Shown here one piece after another: positions 1 to 7,144 of a stretch of 9,693 bases of DNA; within the stretch, counting starts at the first letter, position 1; the number at the start of each line of letters is the position of its first letter. The DNA lies in assembly GCA_016935955.1 (NCBI GenBank), contig JAFGPY010000008.1, positions 1-9,693 on the forward strand. Direction: 5' to 3'. A program made the translations under genes and the position numbers. The notes under the pieces are model-generated. The model did not search any database, was not told the DNA's origin, and saw nothing but the letters and a program-made list of their open reading frames with translations. Source of the DNA: Planctomycetota bacterium (GTDB lineage Bacteria; Planctomycetota; Phycisphaerae; FEN-1346; JAACEH01).

Positions 1-1044
1 GCCATGCAGTACCATCCCGACCGCAACCCCGACAATCCCGAGGCCGAGAAGAAGTTCAAGCAGTGCGCCGAGGCCTACGAGGTGCTCGGCGATCCGGACA
101 AACGGTCGCGGTACGACCAGTACGGCCGCGCGGGGCTTCGCGGTTCGCCGATGCACGACTTCTCCCACGCCGACGCGGGCGACATCTTCGACATGTTCCG
201 CGACGTGTTCGGCATGGGCGACCTGTTCGGCTTCGGCGATGGTCGTCGCAGTCACGGCCCGGCACGCGGCCAGAGTCTGCGGGCCATGGTCCAGATCCGA
301 CTCAGGGAAGTGGCCACCGGCGCCACGAGGACGCTGGAGGTCAAGCGGCTGGAACTCTGCAGTTCTTGCGGCGGCAGCGGGGCCAAGGCCGGCACCAAGC
401 CGGTGCAATGCAAGGCCTGCGGCGGGCAGGGCAAGGTGCAGCGCGGCGGCGGCTTCTTCCGCATGATCACCGAGTGTCCGCAGTGCGGCGGGCGGGGCAC
501 GGTCATTGCCGATCCGTGCCCGGACTGCCGCGGTCACGGACGCCGGCCGCAACGCAAGACCATCGAGGTCAGCATTCCGCCGGGCATCCACAGCGGCCAG
601 CAGATTCGCCTGGCCGGGCAGGGCGACGCCGGCGAGCCGGGCGGCCAGCGGGGCGACCTGTTCGTCGTCATCGACGTGGCCGACGATCCGCTGTTCGAGC
701 GCGACGGCAACAACCTGTTCTGCCGTGTGCCGATCGGCTTCACGCAGGCGGCCCTGGGCGGCGATGTCGAGGTGCCGACCCTGACCGGCCCGCACACGCT
801 GACGCTCTCGCCGGGTACGCAGTCGGGCGAAGTCATTCGCCTGCAGGGCAAGGGCCTGCCCGACCTGCACGGCCATCGCACAGGCGACATCCTGGTGCAG
901 GTGATCGTCGAGGTGCCTCGCAAACTCACGGCCCGGCAGAAGGAACTGCTGCGTGAATACGCCGAGACCGAGGGCAAGTCGGTGTTGCCCGAGCGGAAGG
1001 GTTTTCTGGAACGTCTGGCGAAGTACTTCGCCAACGGAGGGTAA
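1..1044 (+). CDS. dnaJ: Chaperone protein DnaJ (Hsp40), 5' end cut off by the window edge
   Basis: DnaJ is the cytoplasmic J-protein that delivers unfolded clients to DnaK and stimulates its ATPase. The frame is already open at base 1, and the first in-window ATG (base 4) lies in the middle of the J-domain, just before the HPD motif (visible residues 4-6). About 30-35 N-terminal residues are therefore missing. After the J-domain comes a Gly/Phe-rich stretch (roughly residues 41-90). The zinc region follows with all four CxxCxGxG repeats intact (Cys 119/122, 136/139, 158/161, 172/175), then the two C-terminal substrate-binding domains, including the [13 protein letters not shown] segment. This is a type I DnaJ with every zinc ligand present. 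It ends 6 bases before grpE, so the two are almost certainly cotranscribed. dnaK and hrcA are not in the window. The family call is secure; only the start is unknown. Confidence 0.97.
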   Translation, partial: AMQYHPDRNPDNPEAEKKFKQCAEAYEVLGDPDKRSRYDQYGRAGLRGSPMHDFSHADAGDIFDMFRDVFGMGDLFGFGDGRRSHGPARGQSLRAMVQIRLREVATGATRTLEVKRLELCSSCGGSGAKAGTKPVQCKACGGQGKVQRGGGFFRMITECPQCGGRGTVIADPCPDCRGHGRRPQRKTIEVSIPPGIHSGQQIRLAGQGDAGEPGGQRGDLFVVIDVADDPLFERDGNNLFCRVPIGFTQAALGGDVEVPTLTGPHTLTLSPGTQSGEVIRLQGKGLPDLHGHRTGDILVQVIVEVPRKLTARQKELLREYAETEGKSVLPERKGFLERLAKYFANGG

Positions 1045-1050
1045 GGACGA

Positions 1051-1683
1051 GTGAGCGGCGACGAGAAAGAGACAAACCGCGACGAGACGGCAGCCCAGCA
1101 GCCTGCGGCCGAGACCGGTGCGGCGGACGACGCGGGGCAGGAAATGGCCGCCCTGCGCAAGACGCTCGAAGAGCAGGAGCAGCAGACCGAGCAGTTGCGG
1201 CGGGCCTTGGCCGACATGGACAATCGCCGCAAGCGCATCGAGCGGCAGATGGAGCAGGCCGACCGGTACGCCATGCAGGGCATCATGCTGGACGTTCTGC
1301 CGGTGATCGACAACTTCGAGCGGGCCCTCAGCGCCGCCGAGGAGACGCGGGACTTCGACGGCCTGCATGACGGGCTGAAGCTCGTGCACGATCAGTTGAT
1401 CAACGTGCTCCGCAAACACCACGTGACGCGAATCGACGCCCTGGGCCAGCCGTTCGATCCGAACCATCACGAGGCCGTGGGACAGATGGATTCGGCCGAC
1501 CATCCCGACAAGACGGTCATCGACGTGCACGAGGAAGGGTACCAGTTGCACGACCGCGTGATCCGCCCGAGCCGCGTGATCGTGTCGCGGCTGTCCGAGC
1601 CGAAGGCCGGCGAAAAGGACGAGCCTGCCGGCGACGACCAGCCGTGCGGCGATCAGGATGACGGCGACGTCGCGACCAACTGA
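1051..1683 (+). CDS. grpE: GrpE nucleotide exchange factor for DnaK
   Basis: GrpE is the homodimeric cytoplasmic factor that releases ADP from DnaK, working in cycle with DnaJ encoded just upstream. The 210-residue length is normal for the family. An acidic, Gln-rich N-terminus (1-30) leads into a long coiled coil (about 31-75). The conserved VLPVIDNFERAL segment (82-93) and the beta-domain motifs GQPFDPNHHEAV (132-143) and GYQLHDRVIRPSRVIVS (163-179) follow. A further 30 residues form a hydrophilic Asp/Gly-rich tail after the usual end of the fold. The start is GTG, 6 bases after the dnaJ stop. GGAGG at 1036-1040 and AAGGA at 1043-1047 are candidate ribosome sites, the first lying inside the end of dnaJ. 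The order dnaJ then grpE differs from the common hrcA-grpE-dnaK-dnaJ order. No separate promoter is visible, so expression probably follows dnaJ. Confidence 0.96.
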   Translation: MSGDEKETNRDETAAQQPAAETGAADDAGQEMAALRKTLEEQEQQTEQLRRALADMDNRRKRIERQMEQADRYAMQGIMLDVLPVIDNFERALSAAEETRDFDGLHDGLKLVHDQLINVLRKHHVTRIDALGQPFDPNHHEAVGQMDSADHPDKTVIDVHEEGYQLHDRVIRPSRVIVSRLSEPKAGEKDEPAGDDQPCGDQDDGDVATN

Positions 1684-1720
1684 CGGCGCGCCCGAGCGGG
1701 TTTGAGGAACGAGGTGTGAG

Positions 1721-2038
1721 ATGCCGACGTACGAGTACGAATGCGAGGCCTGCGGCCACCGGCTGGAGGAGTTCCAGTCGATGACGGCCAAGCCGCTGAA
1801 GACGTGTCCCGAGTGCAAGAAGCGCAAACTCAAGCGACTGATCGGCACGGGGGCCGGACTGATCTTCCGCGGGTCGGGCTTCTACATCACCGACTATCGC
1901 TCGGGCGATTACAAGAAGCAGGCCAGCGCCGAGAAGTCGTCCGCGAGCAGTAGCAGCAGCGAATCGAAATCCGAGAGCAAGTCCTCGGGCGGTTCCGGCG
2001 GCGCGTCCGGCAAGAGCAAGAAACCCAAGTCAGATTGA
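1721..2038 (+). CDS. FmdB-family zinc-ribbon protein with Ser/Lys-rich tail
   Basis: This is a 105-residue protein of the FmdB / CxxC_CxxC_SSSS putative regulatory family. It begins MPTYEYEC and carries one zinc ribbon with ligands Cys8, Cys11, Cys29 and Cys32. The ribbon is followed by the family's typical GTGAGLIFRGSGFYITDYR segment (42-60). The last 40 residues are low-complexity Ser/Lys/Gly, which matches the serine run that names the family and is probably disordered. The biochemical role of the family is not established; the founding member was linked to regulation of formamidase or formate-related genes. The start is supported by GAGG at 1711-1714, six bases before the ATG. It sits 37 bases after grpE and touches yacG, so it is read as part of the same operon. 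The family call is firm and the function is open. Confidence 0.9.
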   Translation: MPTYEYECEACGHRLEEFQSMTAKPLKTCPECKKRKLKRLIGTGAGLIFRGSGFYITDYRSGDYKKQASAEKSSASSSSSESKSESKSSGGSGGASGKSKKPKSD

Positions 2039-2043
2039 CGACC

Positions 2044-2268
2044 ATGAAATGGCGATGTCCTCACTGCAAGCGGCAGTTGGAGGTCGAGCGACTCGACGAC
2101 CTGCCGCACCTGCCGTTCTGCAGCGAGCGCTGCAAGATGGCCGACCTGAACGGTTGGATGAGCGGCAGCTACGTCATCTCGCGTCCGGTCGAGGAAGGTG
2201 ACTTCGGCGAAGCCTCGTCCTCCGACATCGAGCCCCCTCCGCCGCGCGGCAATCCGCTGGCCAACTGA
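2044..2268 (+). CDS. yacG: DNA gyrase inhibitor YacG, zinc-binding
   Basis: YacG is a small zinc protein that in E. coli binds GyrB and inhibits gyrase. The 74-residue protein has the expected pattern of CPHC (Cys5, Cys8) followed by CSERC (Cys26, Cys30). The family signature PFCSERCKMADLNGWMSGSY comes next, then an acidic, Pro-rich tail. The start is uncertain. ATG at 2044 gives the usual short N-terminus before the first CxxC, whereas an in-frame TTG at 2035 would overlap the FmdB stop codon and add three residues. Neither has a clear ribosome site, so translation is probably coupled to the upstream gene, whose stop lies at 2036-2038. It is the last gene of the dnaJ-grpE-fmdB-yacG unit. In many bacteria yacG lies beside coaE instead, so this location is lineage-specific. 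Identity is well supported by the motif. Confidence 0.9.
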   Translation: MKWRCPHCKRQLEVERLDDLPHLPFCSERCKMADLNGWMSGSYVISRPVEEGDFGEASSSDIEPPPPRGNPLAN

Positions 2269-2316
2269 CGCGGACCGGCGCAGACCGGAGACAGTGACCC
2301 TCCCCGTTTCATTTTG

Positions 2317-2345
2317 CTTGAAGGCAATCGCGGCCCCCTTATAAT
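2317..2345 (+). promoter_or_regulatory. Predicted sigma-70-type promoter for the membrane-protein gene
   Basis: An exact TATAAT (2340-2345) lies 16 bases after TTGAAG (2318-2323), which matches the -35 consensus at its first four positions. It sits in an AT-richer patch within GC-rich DNA, about 80 bases upstream of the ATG at 2426. Transcription would begin near 2352. No strong terminator was found between yacG and this site, so some read-through from upstream is possible. Confidence 0.65.
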
Positions 2346-2355
2346 GACGCGCAGG

Positions 2356-2372
2356 GCGGCCCCGCGGGCCGC
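2356..2372 (+). other. GC-only hairpin in the 5' leader of the membrane-protein mRNA
   Basis: GCGGCC (2356-2361) and GGCCGC (2367-2372) form a perfect six-pair stem with a five-base loop, only a few bases after the predicted transcription start. There is no T-run, so it does not look like a terminator. It could stabilise the 5' end of the mRNA or be chance in GC-rich DNA. Confidence 0.35.
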
Positions 2373-2425
2373 GTGACGGGCATGTCCCTCTGCCTCCGAA
2401 GCCTCACATCGACAGGAGATCGACC

Positions 2426-3901
2426 ATGACAGCTAACGAGACGGTCGTCCGCGGCGTCCAGTGGAACCGCGTCTTTTCGATCGGTCACCTGCTGCGGACC
2501 TTCCGCATCGCCCTCTGGCCGCCGTCGAAGCTGCTGCTCTGTCTGGCCGCCATCGTCGTCACGGTCGGCCTCGGCATCCTGCTCGACCAGGTCTTCAAGA
2601 CCAACGTCTACGGGCAATCGTTCCGCGAGAACATGGTCGATGTCTACCTCGCGGCCACCGGTACCACGATCACCGAACGTCCGGTCACAGGACGTCCCGA
2701 GCATATGCTCAGCGTGGAGAGTTACAAGCTTGGTCTGGCCGCACGGACCACTAACGGTCTAATCAGGCAATTCAAGGACCTCTACGGCGACAATGCGTAT
2801 CTGGTGAAGGTCGCGCCGGAGGAATCGATCAACATCTACCTCGGCCTGAGCGCTGGTAGCCGCGGCTTCTGGTTCGGTCCTCTGGAGGCCATTCGCCACG
2901 TCGGCCGTCTGACGTGCCGCTACTGGCAAGAGGCCCCGTGGTTTGCGGCCATCAACTGGCTCATCGCCTTGCTGACGTGGGCCTTCTTTGGCGGCGCGGT
3001 CGCGCGACTGGCGGCCGTGCAATTCGCCACCGACGTCCAGCCCTCGCTCCGCGAGGCCTTCTCTTTCACCTGCAAACGTTACGTCTCGCTGGTGACCAGT
3101 CCGCTGGCCCTGCTGATCGTCATTGCCCTGATTTCGCTGGTCGTTTTCCTGCCTGCGGCCCTGGTCATGTGGATTAAGTTCGCCGGGGAGATTGTCTTGG
3201 GAGTACTGTTCATCTTTGTGCTGATCCTCGGATTCGTCCTGTCGCTGCTGGCCCTGTTCGCCGTCTCGAGCCTGGGCCTCCAGGCGCCGGCCATCGCCGT
3301 GGAAGGGCGGGACGCCTTCGACGCCATCTCGCGCGGCGTCAACTACGTCTTCGCGCGGCCGTGGCGCTACATCTTCTACACGCTCTTCAGCTTCGTCTAC
3401 ATGTGCCTGTCGTTCGTCCTCGTACGGGCCTTCGTCTTCATGATGCTCAAGATTCCGCACTCGGCGATGAAGATGTTCTGCTTCGCCGACAACCAGGCCG
3501 CCAAGCTTGATCACCTCTGGACCGAACCGACCCTGTATCGTCTGTTCGCCATGCCCGAAGGCGCCGAGGGCACCGAGTACGCGGCCGCTGTCCTCATCGC
3601 CGTCGCCGTCTTCATCCTGCTCGGGCTGATGGTCTCGTTCCTGCCGAGCTTTGTCATCACCAGCCAGACGATCATCTACTTCCTGTTGCGACGGATGGTG
3701 GACGAGAAGGACATCGACGAGGTCTACATGCCCGAGGAGCACGACGTCAACGGCCTGGACCGGCTTGAACGGAGTGACGAAACCGAGATTGAGCCCGAGC
3801 CGCCTGTCGAGGAGACGTCTGAGGCTGCAAGTGCGGCCAAAACTGCTGATGCCGGGGCCGAGAAGGACGATGCGAAGGCCGATGAGGACGAGAAGGCGTA
3901 G
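2426..3901 (+). CDS. Large multi-spanning inner-membrane protein of unknown function
   Basis: The gene encodes 491 residues with about six hydrophobic stretches suited to membrane helices: roughly 36-54, 172-198, 221-247, 253-282, 312-340 and 384-420. A polar domain of about 115 residues separates the first two helices. The segment DAFDAISRGVNYVFARPWRYIFY (starting at 297, just before the fifth helix) looks like a conserved core motif, and I recall similar wording in uncharacterised planctomycete membrane proteins. The C-terminus (about 427-491) is strongly charged and Glu/Ala/Lys-rich, probably cytoplasmic and disordered. The start is supported by AGGAG at 2414-2418, seven bases before the ATG. 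The gene has its own promoter and terminator, so it is likely monocistronic. No catalytic motif, nucleotide-binding site or transporter signature was recognised, so no function is assigned. That the protein is real is supported by the coherent hydrophobicity, ribosome site and flanking signals. Confidence 0.85.
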   Translation: MTANETVVRGVQWNRVFSIGHLLRTFRIALWPPSKLLLCLAAIVVTVGLGILLDQVFKTNVYGQSFRENMVDVYLAATGTTITERPVTGRPEHMLSVESYKLGLAARTTNGLIRQFKDLYGDNAYLVKVAPEESINIYLGLSAGSRGFWFGPLEAIRHVGRLTCRYWQEAPWFAAINWLIALLTWAFFGGAVARLAAVQFATDVQPSLREAFSFTCKRYVSLVTSPLALLIVIALISLVVFLPAALVMWIKFAGEIVLGVLFIFVLILGFVLSLLALFAVSSLGLQAPAIAVEGRDAFDAISRGVNYVFARPWRYIFYTLFSFVYMCLSFVLVRAFVFMMLKIPHSAMKMFCFADNQAAKLDHLWTEPTLYRLFAMPEGAEGTEYAAAVLIAVAVFILLGLMVSFLPSFVITSQTIIYFLLRRMVDEKDIDEVYMPEEHDVNGLDRLERSDETEIEPEPPVEETSEAASAAKTADAGAEKDDAKADEDEKA

Positions 3902-3927
3902 TTGCCGCATCGATCACAGAGAAACCA

Positions 3928-3967
3928 ACGGGCTGGCCATCGTGAGATGGTCAGCCCGTCGTGTTTT
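3928..3967 (+). terminator. Strong intrinsic terminator, probably bidirectional, between convergent genes
   Basis: A 14-pair stem (3928-3941 with 3946-3959, one G.U pair, GTGA loop) is followed by TTTT at 3964-3967 on the plus strand. Read from the minus strand, the same stem is followed by TTGGTTTCTC. It lies 26 bases after the stop of the membrane-protein gene and 47 bases beyond the stop of uvrA, which converges on it, so it can end both transcripts. Confidence 0.85.
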
Positions 3968-4014
3968 CAGGAGGATTGTCGCGGACGCGGTTGCCTGCCG
4001 CAGACGATGGGGCG

Positions 4015-6954
4015 TCAGTTCTCCTCGACGCCTTCCTCGGCGGCGCGGATGCGCTCGCGGAGGAACCGGGCCGTGTGGCTGGCCTTGCAGCGGGCCACCT
4101 CGCGGACCGGGCCGGCTGCCACGATGCGACCGCCCTCGTCGCCGCCCTCGGGGCCCAGGTCGATGATCCAGTCGCTCTGCGTAATGAGGTCCATGTTGTG
4201 CTCGATGACCAGCACCGTGTGCCCGGCGTTGACCAGCCGCTGGAACACCTGCAACAGCACGCGGACGTCGGCTATGTGCAGCCCCGTGGTCGGCTCATCG
4301 AACAGCAGCAGGCACTTCTTGTCCTTCTTCTGCGCCGCCAGGAACGAGGCCAGCTTCAGTCGCTGGGCCTCGCCGCCCGAGAGCGTCGCCGTGTTCTGAC
4401 CCAGCCGCAGGTAGCCCAGCCCGACGTCGACCAGCGGCTGCAGCCGCGTCGCGATCCGCTCGTCGGTCGCGAAGAACTGCAGGGCCTCGGTCACGGTCAT
4501 GTCCAGGATGTCGTTGATGTTCTTGTCGTGGTAGCGGATGTCGAGCACCTTGCGCTGGAACTTCCTGCCGTTGCACTCGCTGCAGACCACGGTGACGTCG
4601 GCCATGAAGTACATGTCGAAGGTCAGCGTACCGACGCCTTTGCAGGTCTCGCACCGTCCGCCCGCGACGTTGAACGAGAAGTCGCTGGCCTTCACGCCCG
4701 CCACCCGGGCCCGCGTCGTCGCCGCCAGCAGCCGCCGTATCTCGTCGTACGCCTTGACGTAGGTCACGGCGTTGCTGCGCGTGCTGCGACCGATCGGGCT
4801 CTGGTCCACCAGCACCACGTCGTCAACCTGGTCCCAGCCCTCGATTTCGGCGTGCCGTCCGACCTCCTGGCCGCCGGCGCGATTGCTGTGCTGCTGCCAC
4901 GCGGCGTAGAGAATGTCATTGATCAGCGTGCTCTTGCCGCTGCCGCTGACCCCCGTGACGCAGGTGAAGACGCCGAACGGGATCTGGACGTCGATGTTCT
5001 TCAGGTTGTGCTCGTCGGCTGCGCGGATGGTCAGGAACGTCGAGGGCTGGCGATCGTAGGGGCTGATCGCCCGGTGCGTGTGATGCTTCATCGCCCGGCC
5101 CGTGGGGCTGCGGTCCTGTTGCAGCAGTTCGTCGAAAGTGCCCTGGAAGACGATCTCGCCGCCGGCTTCGCCCGCTCCGGGGCCGAGGTCGATCACGTGA
5201 CTGGCGCCGCAGATGATCTCCGGGTCGTGCTCGACGACCACCACCGTGTTGCCCTTGTCGATCAGTTGTCGCAGAATCTCCAGCAACCGGTGGCTGTCGC
5301 GCGGGTGCAGGCCGACGGTCGGCTCGTCGAGCACGTAGAGCGTGCTCGTGAGGCTGGAGCCCAGGGCGCTGGCCAGGTTGATCCGCTGGGCCTCGCCGCC
5401 GGATAGCGTTCGCGTCTGGCGGTCGAGCGTCAGGTACCCGAGTCCCACCTCGTCGAGATAGCGCAGGCGATTGCGGACTTCGGTCAGCAGGATACGGGCC
5501 TTCTCGCCCGCCTCGCCGGGAAGCTCAAGGGCCTCGAAGAACGTCCGCAGGTCCTTAACGCACAGCGTGCAGACCTCGGCGATCGTCTTGTCGCCGACGC
5601 GAATGCAGAGGGCCTCGGGCCTCAGCCGCTGGCCCTGGCACGTCGGGCAGGTCGAGTAGCCGCGATAGCGGGCGATCATCACGCGGACGTGGACCTTGTA
5701 GCGTTTGGTGTCCAGCCACTCGAAGAAGCCCCTGACGCCCGGGTACTCGTCGTCCCCCTCCCAGATCAGCTTACGGGCCGAGGCCGAGAGGTCCTTGTAG
5801 GGAGCGTCGAGGTTGATCTTGTTGCGGCGGCAGGCTCGCTTCAGTTCGCGGCGAATCTCGTGATAGGCCGGCGTGTTCCACGGAGCGATCGCTCCCTGGT
5901 TGACCGACAGCATGGTGTCGGGCACGATCTTGCTTTCGTCCAGCCCGCTGATGCGGCCAAAGCCTTCGCACGTCGGGCAAGCGCCCAGCGCCGAGTTGAA
6001 GCTGAACAGGTCGGGGTGCGGCTCCAAGAACTCCCGGCCGCACGACTCGCAGTTGAATCGCGTGTCGAACACCAGCGGCGCGGCGCCTTCCGGCCTGGCG
6101 GTGGTCCGGCCGCGGCCCAACTTGAACGCCGTCTCGAGGGCCTCGGCGGCACGGGCGTGTTCTTCCGTGCGGCACTCGAAACGGTCGACCACCACCTCCA
6201 GTCGCACGTTGCGGGCGTCCGACTCGTCGCCCTCGGCCGCAATCCCGAAATCGCCCAGGCGCACGTCCGCCAGCCGCCGCACTTCGTCGCCGATCAGCAC
6301 GCGCGTGAACCCGCCGCGTTGCAACTCGGCCTTGAGGCTGGCGAAGCTGCTCATGCCCTCCATGCCGACTTCGGCCGTCACCAGGACGCGCCGTCCGGCC
6401 GCCTGTTCGAGCAACTGCTCGACGGCCCGCTCGACCGTGAACCGCTCGACCGGCTTGTTACACTCCGGACAGATCGTCACGCCCACGTTCGCGAACAGCA
6501 GCCGCAGGTAATCGTTGATCTCGGTGGCCGTGCCGATCGTGCTGCGGGCGTTCTTGACGCTGTTTCGCTGCTCCAGGGCGATGGCCGGCAGAATGCCGCT
6601 GATGCGGTCCACGTCGGGCCGCGCCATCCGCTCCAGGAACTGGCGGCTGTAGGCGCTCATGCTCTCGACGTACCGCATCTGGCCCTCGGCGTACAGCGTG
6701 TCGAACGCCAGGCTCGACTTGCCAGAGCCGCTCACGCCCGTCACCACCGTCAGCCGACGGTGCGGGATCCGCGTCGAAATGTTCTTCAGGTTATGCGTCC
6801 GCGCCCCGACGATGTCGATGGCGCGGCCGTTGGGCGAAGCTGCCGGGCTTGCCCCGGCACGGGCCGGCGATGCGGCGGCGCTGTCGCCCGGGGTGTCGGG
6901 CGAGGGGGTCCTGCGTGCCACCGATTTGCCTTGTCTTGCCTTGTCTGGCTTCAT
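4015..6954 (-). CDS. uvrA: Excinuclease ABC subunit A (UvrA-type ATPase)
   Basis: UvrA is the damage-recognition ATPase that loads UvrB during nucleotide excision repair. The 979-residue product has the full double ABC layout. Walker A1 is GVSGSGKS (73-80), signature 1 is LSGGEAQR (517-524) and Walker B1 is VLDEPT (541-546). Walker A2 is GVSGSGKS (668-675), signature 2 is LSGGEAQR (858-865) and Walker B2 is LFDEPT (884-889). The first zinc module is Cys302/305/326/329; the second is Cys768/771/791/794 with canonical CX2C-X19-CX2C spacing; an extra CPTC is at 436-439. The frame stays open to 7086, but ATG 6954 is chosen because a promoter and a GGAAGGA site lie inside the longer version. Even so, about 44 Ala/Pro/Ser-rich residues precede the first ABC domain. 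The UvrB-binding region (about 160-255) lacks the usual GRKGE-type motif, and LEQRNSVKNARSTIGTATEI resembles UvrA paralogues rather than the best-known form. It may therefore be a second UvrA. Confidence 0.95.
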   Translation of the reverse strand: MKPDKARQGKSVARRTPSPDTPGDSAAASPARAGASPAASPNGRAIDIVGARTHNLKNISTRIPHRRLTVVTGVSGSGKSSLAFDTLYAEGQMRYVESMSAYSRQFLERMARPDVDRISGILPAIALEQRNSVKNARSTIGTATEINDYLRLLFANVGVTICPECNKPVERFTVERAVEQLLEQAAGRRVLVTAEVGMEGMSSFASLKAELQRGGFTRVLIGDEVRRLADVRLGDFGIAAEGDESDARNVRLEVVVDRFECRTEEHARAAEALETAFKLGRGRTTARPEGAAPLVFDTRFNCESCGREFLEPHPDLFSFNSALGACPTCEGFGRISGLDESKIVPDTMLSVNQGAIAPWNTPAYHEIRRELKRACRRNKINLDAPYKDLSASARKLIWEGDDEYPGVRGFFEWLDTKRYKVHVRVMIARYRGYSTCPTCQGQRLRPEALCIRVGDKTIAEVCTLCVKDLRTFFEALELPGEAGEKARILLTEVRNRLRYLDEVGLGYLTLDRQTRTLSGGEAQRINLASALGSSLTSTLYVLDEPTVGLHPRDSHRLLEILRQLIDKGNTVVVVEHDPEIICGASHVIDLGPGAGEAGGEIVFQGTFDELLQQDRSPTGRAMKHHTHRAISPYDRQPSTFLTIRAADEHNLKNIDVQIPFGVFTCVTGVSGSGKSTLINDILYAAWQQHSNRAGGQEVGRHAEIEGWDQVDDVVLVDQSPIGRSTRSNAVTYVKAYDEIRRLLAATTRARVAGVKASDFSFNVAGGRCETCKGVGTLTFDMYFMADVTVVCSECNGRKFQRKVLDIRYHDKNINDILDMTVTEALQFFATDERIATRLQPLVDVGLGYLRLGQNTATLSGGEAQRLKLASFLAAQKKDKKCLLLFDEPTTGLHIADVRVLLQVFQRLVNAGHTVLVIEHNMDLITQSDWIIDLGPEGGDEGGRIVAAGPVREVARCKASHTARFLRERIRAAEEGVEEN

Positions 6955-6958
6955 GTCG

Positions 6959-6965
6959 TCCTTCC
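6959..6965 (-). promoter_or_regulatory. Ribosome binding site that decides the uvrA start
   Basis: Read on the minus strand, GGAAGGA is followed by CGAC and then the ATG at 6954. No comparable site precedes the upstream in-frame ATG codons at 7083-7086, so this site favours the shorter protein. Confidence 0.7.
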
Positions 6966-6985
6966 AGACCGCCTGGGAACCCCCC

Positions 6986-7014
6986 ACTTTAGCACGCCAC
7001 GCAGAGGCTGTCAA
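6986..7014 (-). promoter_or_regulatory. Predicted sigma-70-type promoter for uvrA
   Basis: On the minus strand a perfect TTGACA (7009-7014) is followed after exactly 17 bases by TAAAGT (6986-6991), which matches four of six -10 positions. Transcription would start near 6979, leaving a leader of about 25 bases. This falls inside the longest open frame and so excludes the start at 7086. No LexA-like palindrome was recognised around it. Confidence 0.75.
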
Positions 7015-7069
7015 TGACGCTTGAAAACCTTCCGCCGGTTGCCGGTCGCCGCCCGACGCCGGATCGGCC

Positions 7070-7099
7070 TTGACCTCAGCCATCACTTTCCGCTACCCT
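7070..7099 (+). promoter_or_regulatory. Possible promoter for the TSUP transporter operon
   Basis: TTGACC (7070-7075) matches five of six -35 positions and is followed after 18 bases by TACCCT (7094-7099), a weak -10 matching at three positions. The site is divergent from the uvrA promoter, with about 55 bases between the two -35 boxes. It overlaps the TTG that would give the longest version of the transporter, arguing against that start. Confidence 0.45.
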
Positions 7100-7134
7100 A
7101 CGCGGGGGTTCCCGTTGTCGTTCCGTCTTCCGTT

Positions 7135-7140
7135 GGAGAG
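7135..7140 (+). promoter_or_regulatory. Ribosome binding site supporting the TSUP start at 7145
   Basis: GGAGAG lies four bases before the ATG at 7145, with its GGAG core six bases away. This start also places a clean signal peptide at the N-terminus. Confidence 0.65.
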
Positions 7141-7144
7141 CCGC

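Noticed and set aside
2269..2316. Possible terminator after yacG (GGAG/CTCC and CCGG/CCGG short pairings)
   Set aside because: The stems are only four pairs and no T-run follows closely, so this is not enough for a terminator call.
2759..3910. Long minus-strand frame opposite the membrane-protein gene
   Set aside because: It is Gln/Asp/Arg-rich without domains and is the expected antisense artefact. The plus strand has promoter, ribosome site and coherent membrane helices.
3961..5406. Long plus-strand open frame (about 480 codons) across the uvrA region
   Set aside because: It is the antisense shadow of uvrA in GC-rich DNA. Its composition is Arg/Val/His/Leu-rich with no recognisable domain, whereas the minus strand carries all UvrA motifs.
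5689..7017. Second long plus-strand frame (about 440 codons) opposite the uvrA 5' half
   Set aside because: This is also antisense to uvrA, with low-information His/Arg/Leu/Val composition and no ribosome site or domain.
6955..7069. LexA/SOS operator upstream of uvrA
   Set aside because: No palindrome resembling known LexA boxes could be seen, so SOS control is not claimed.
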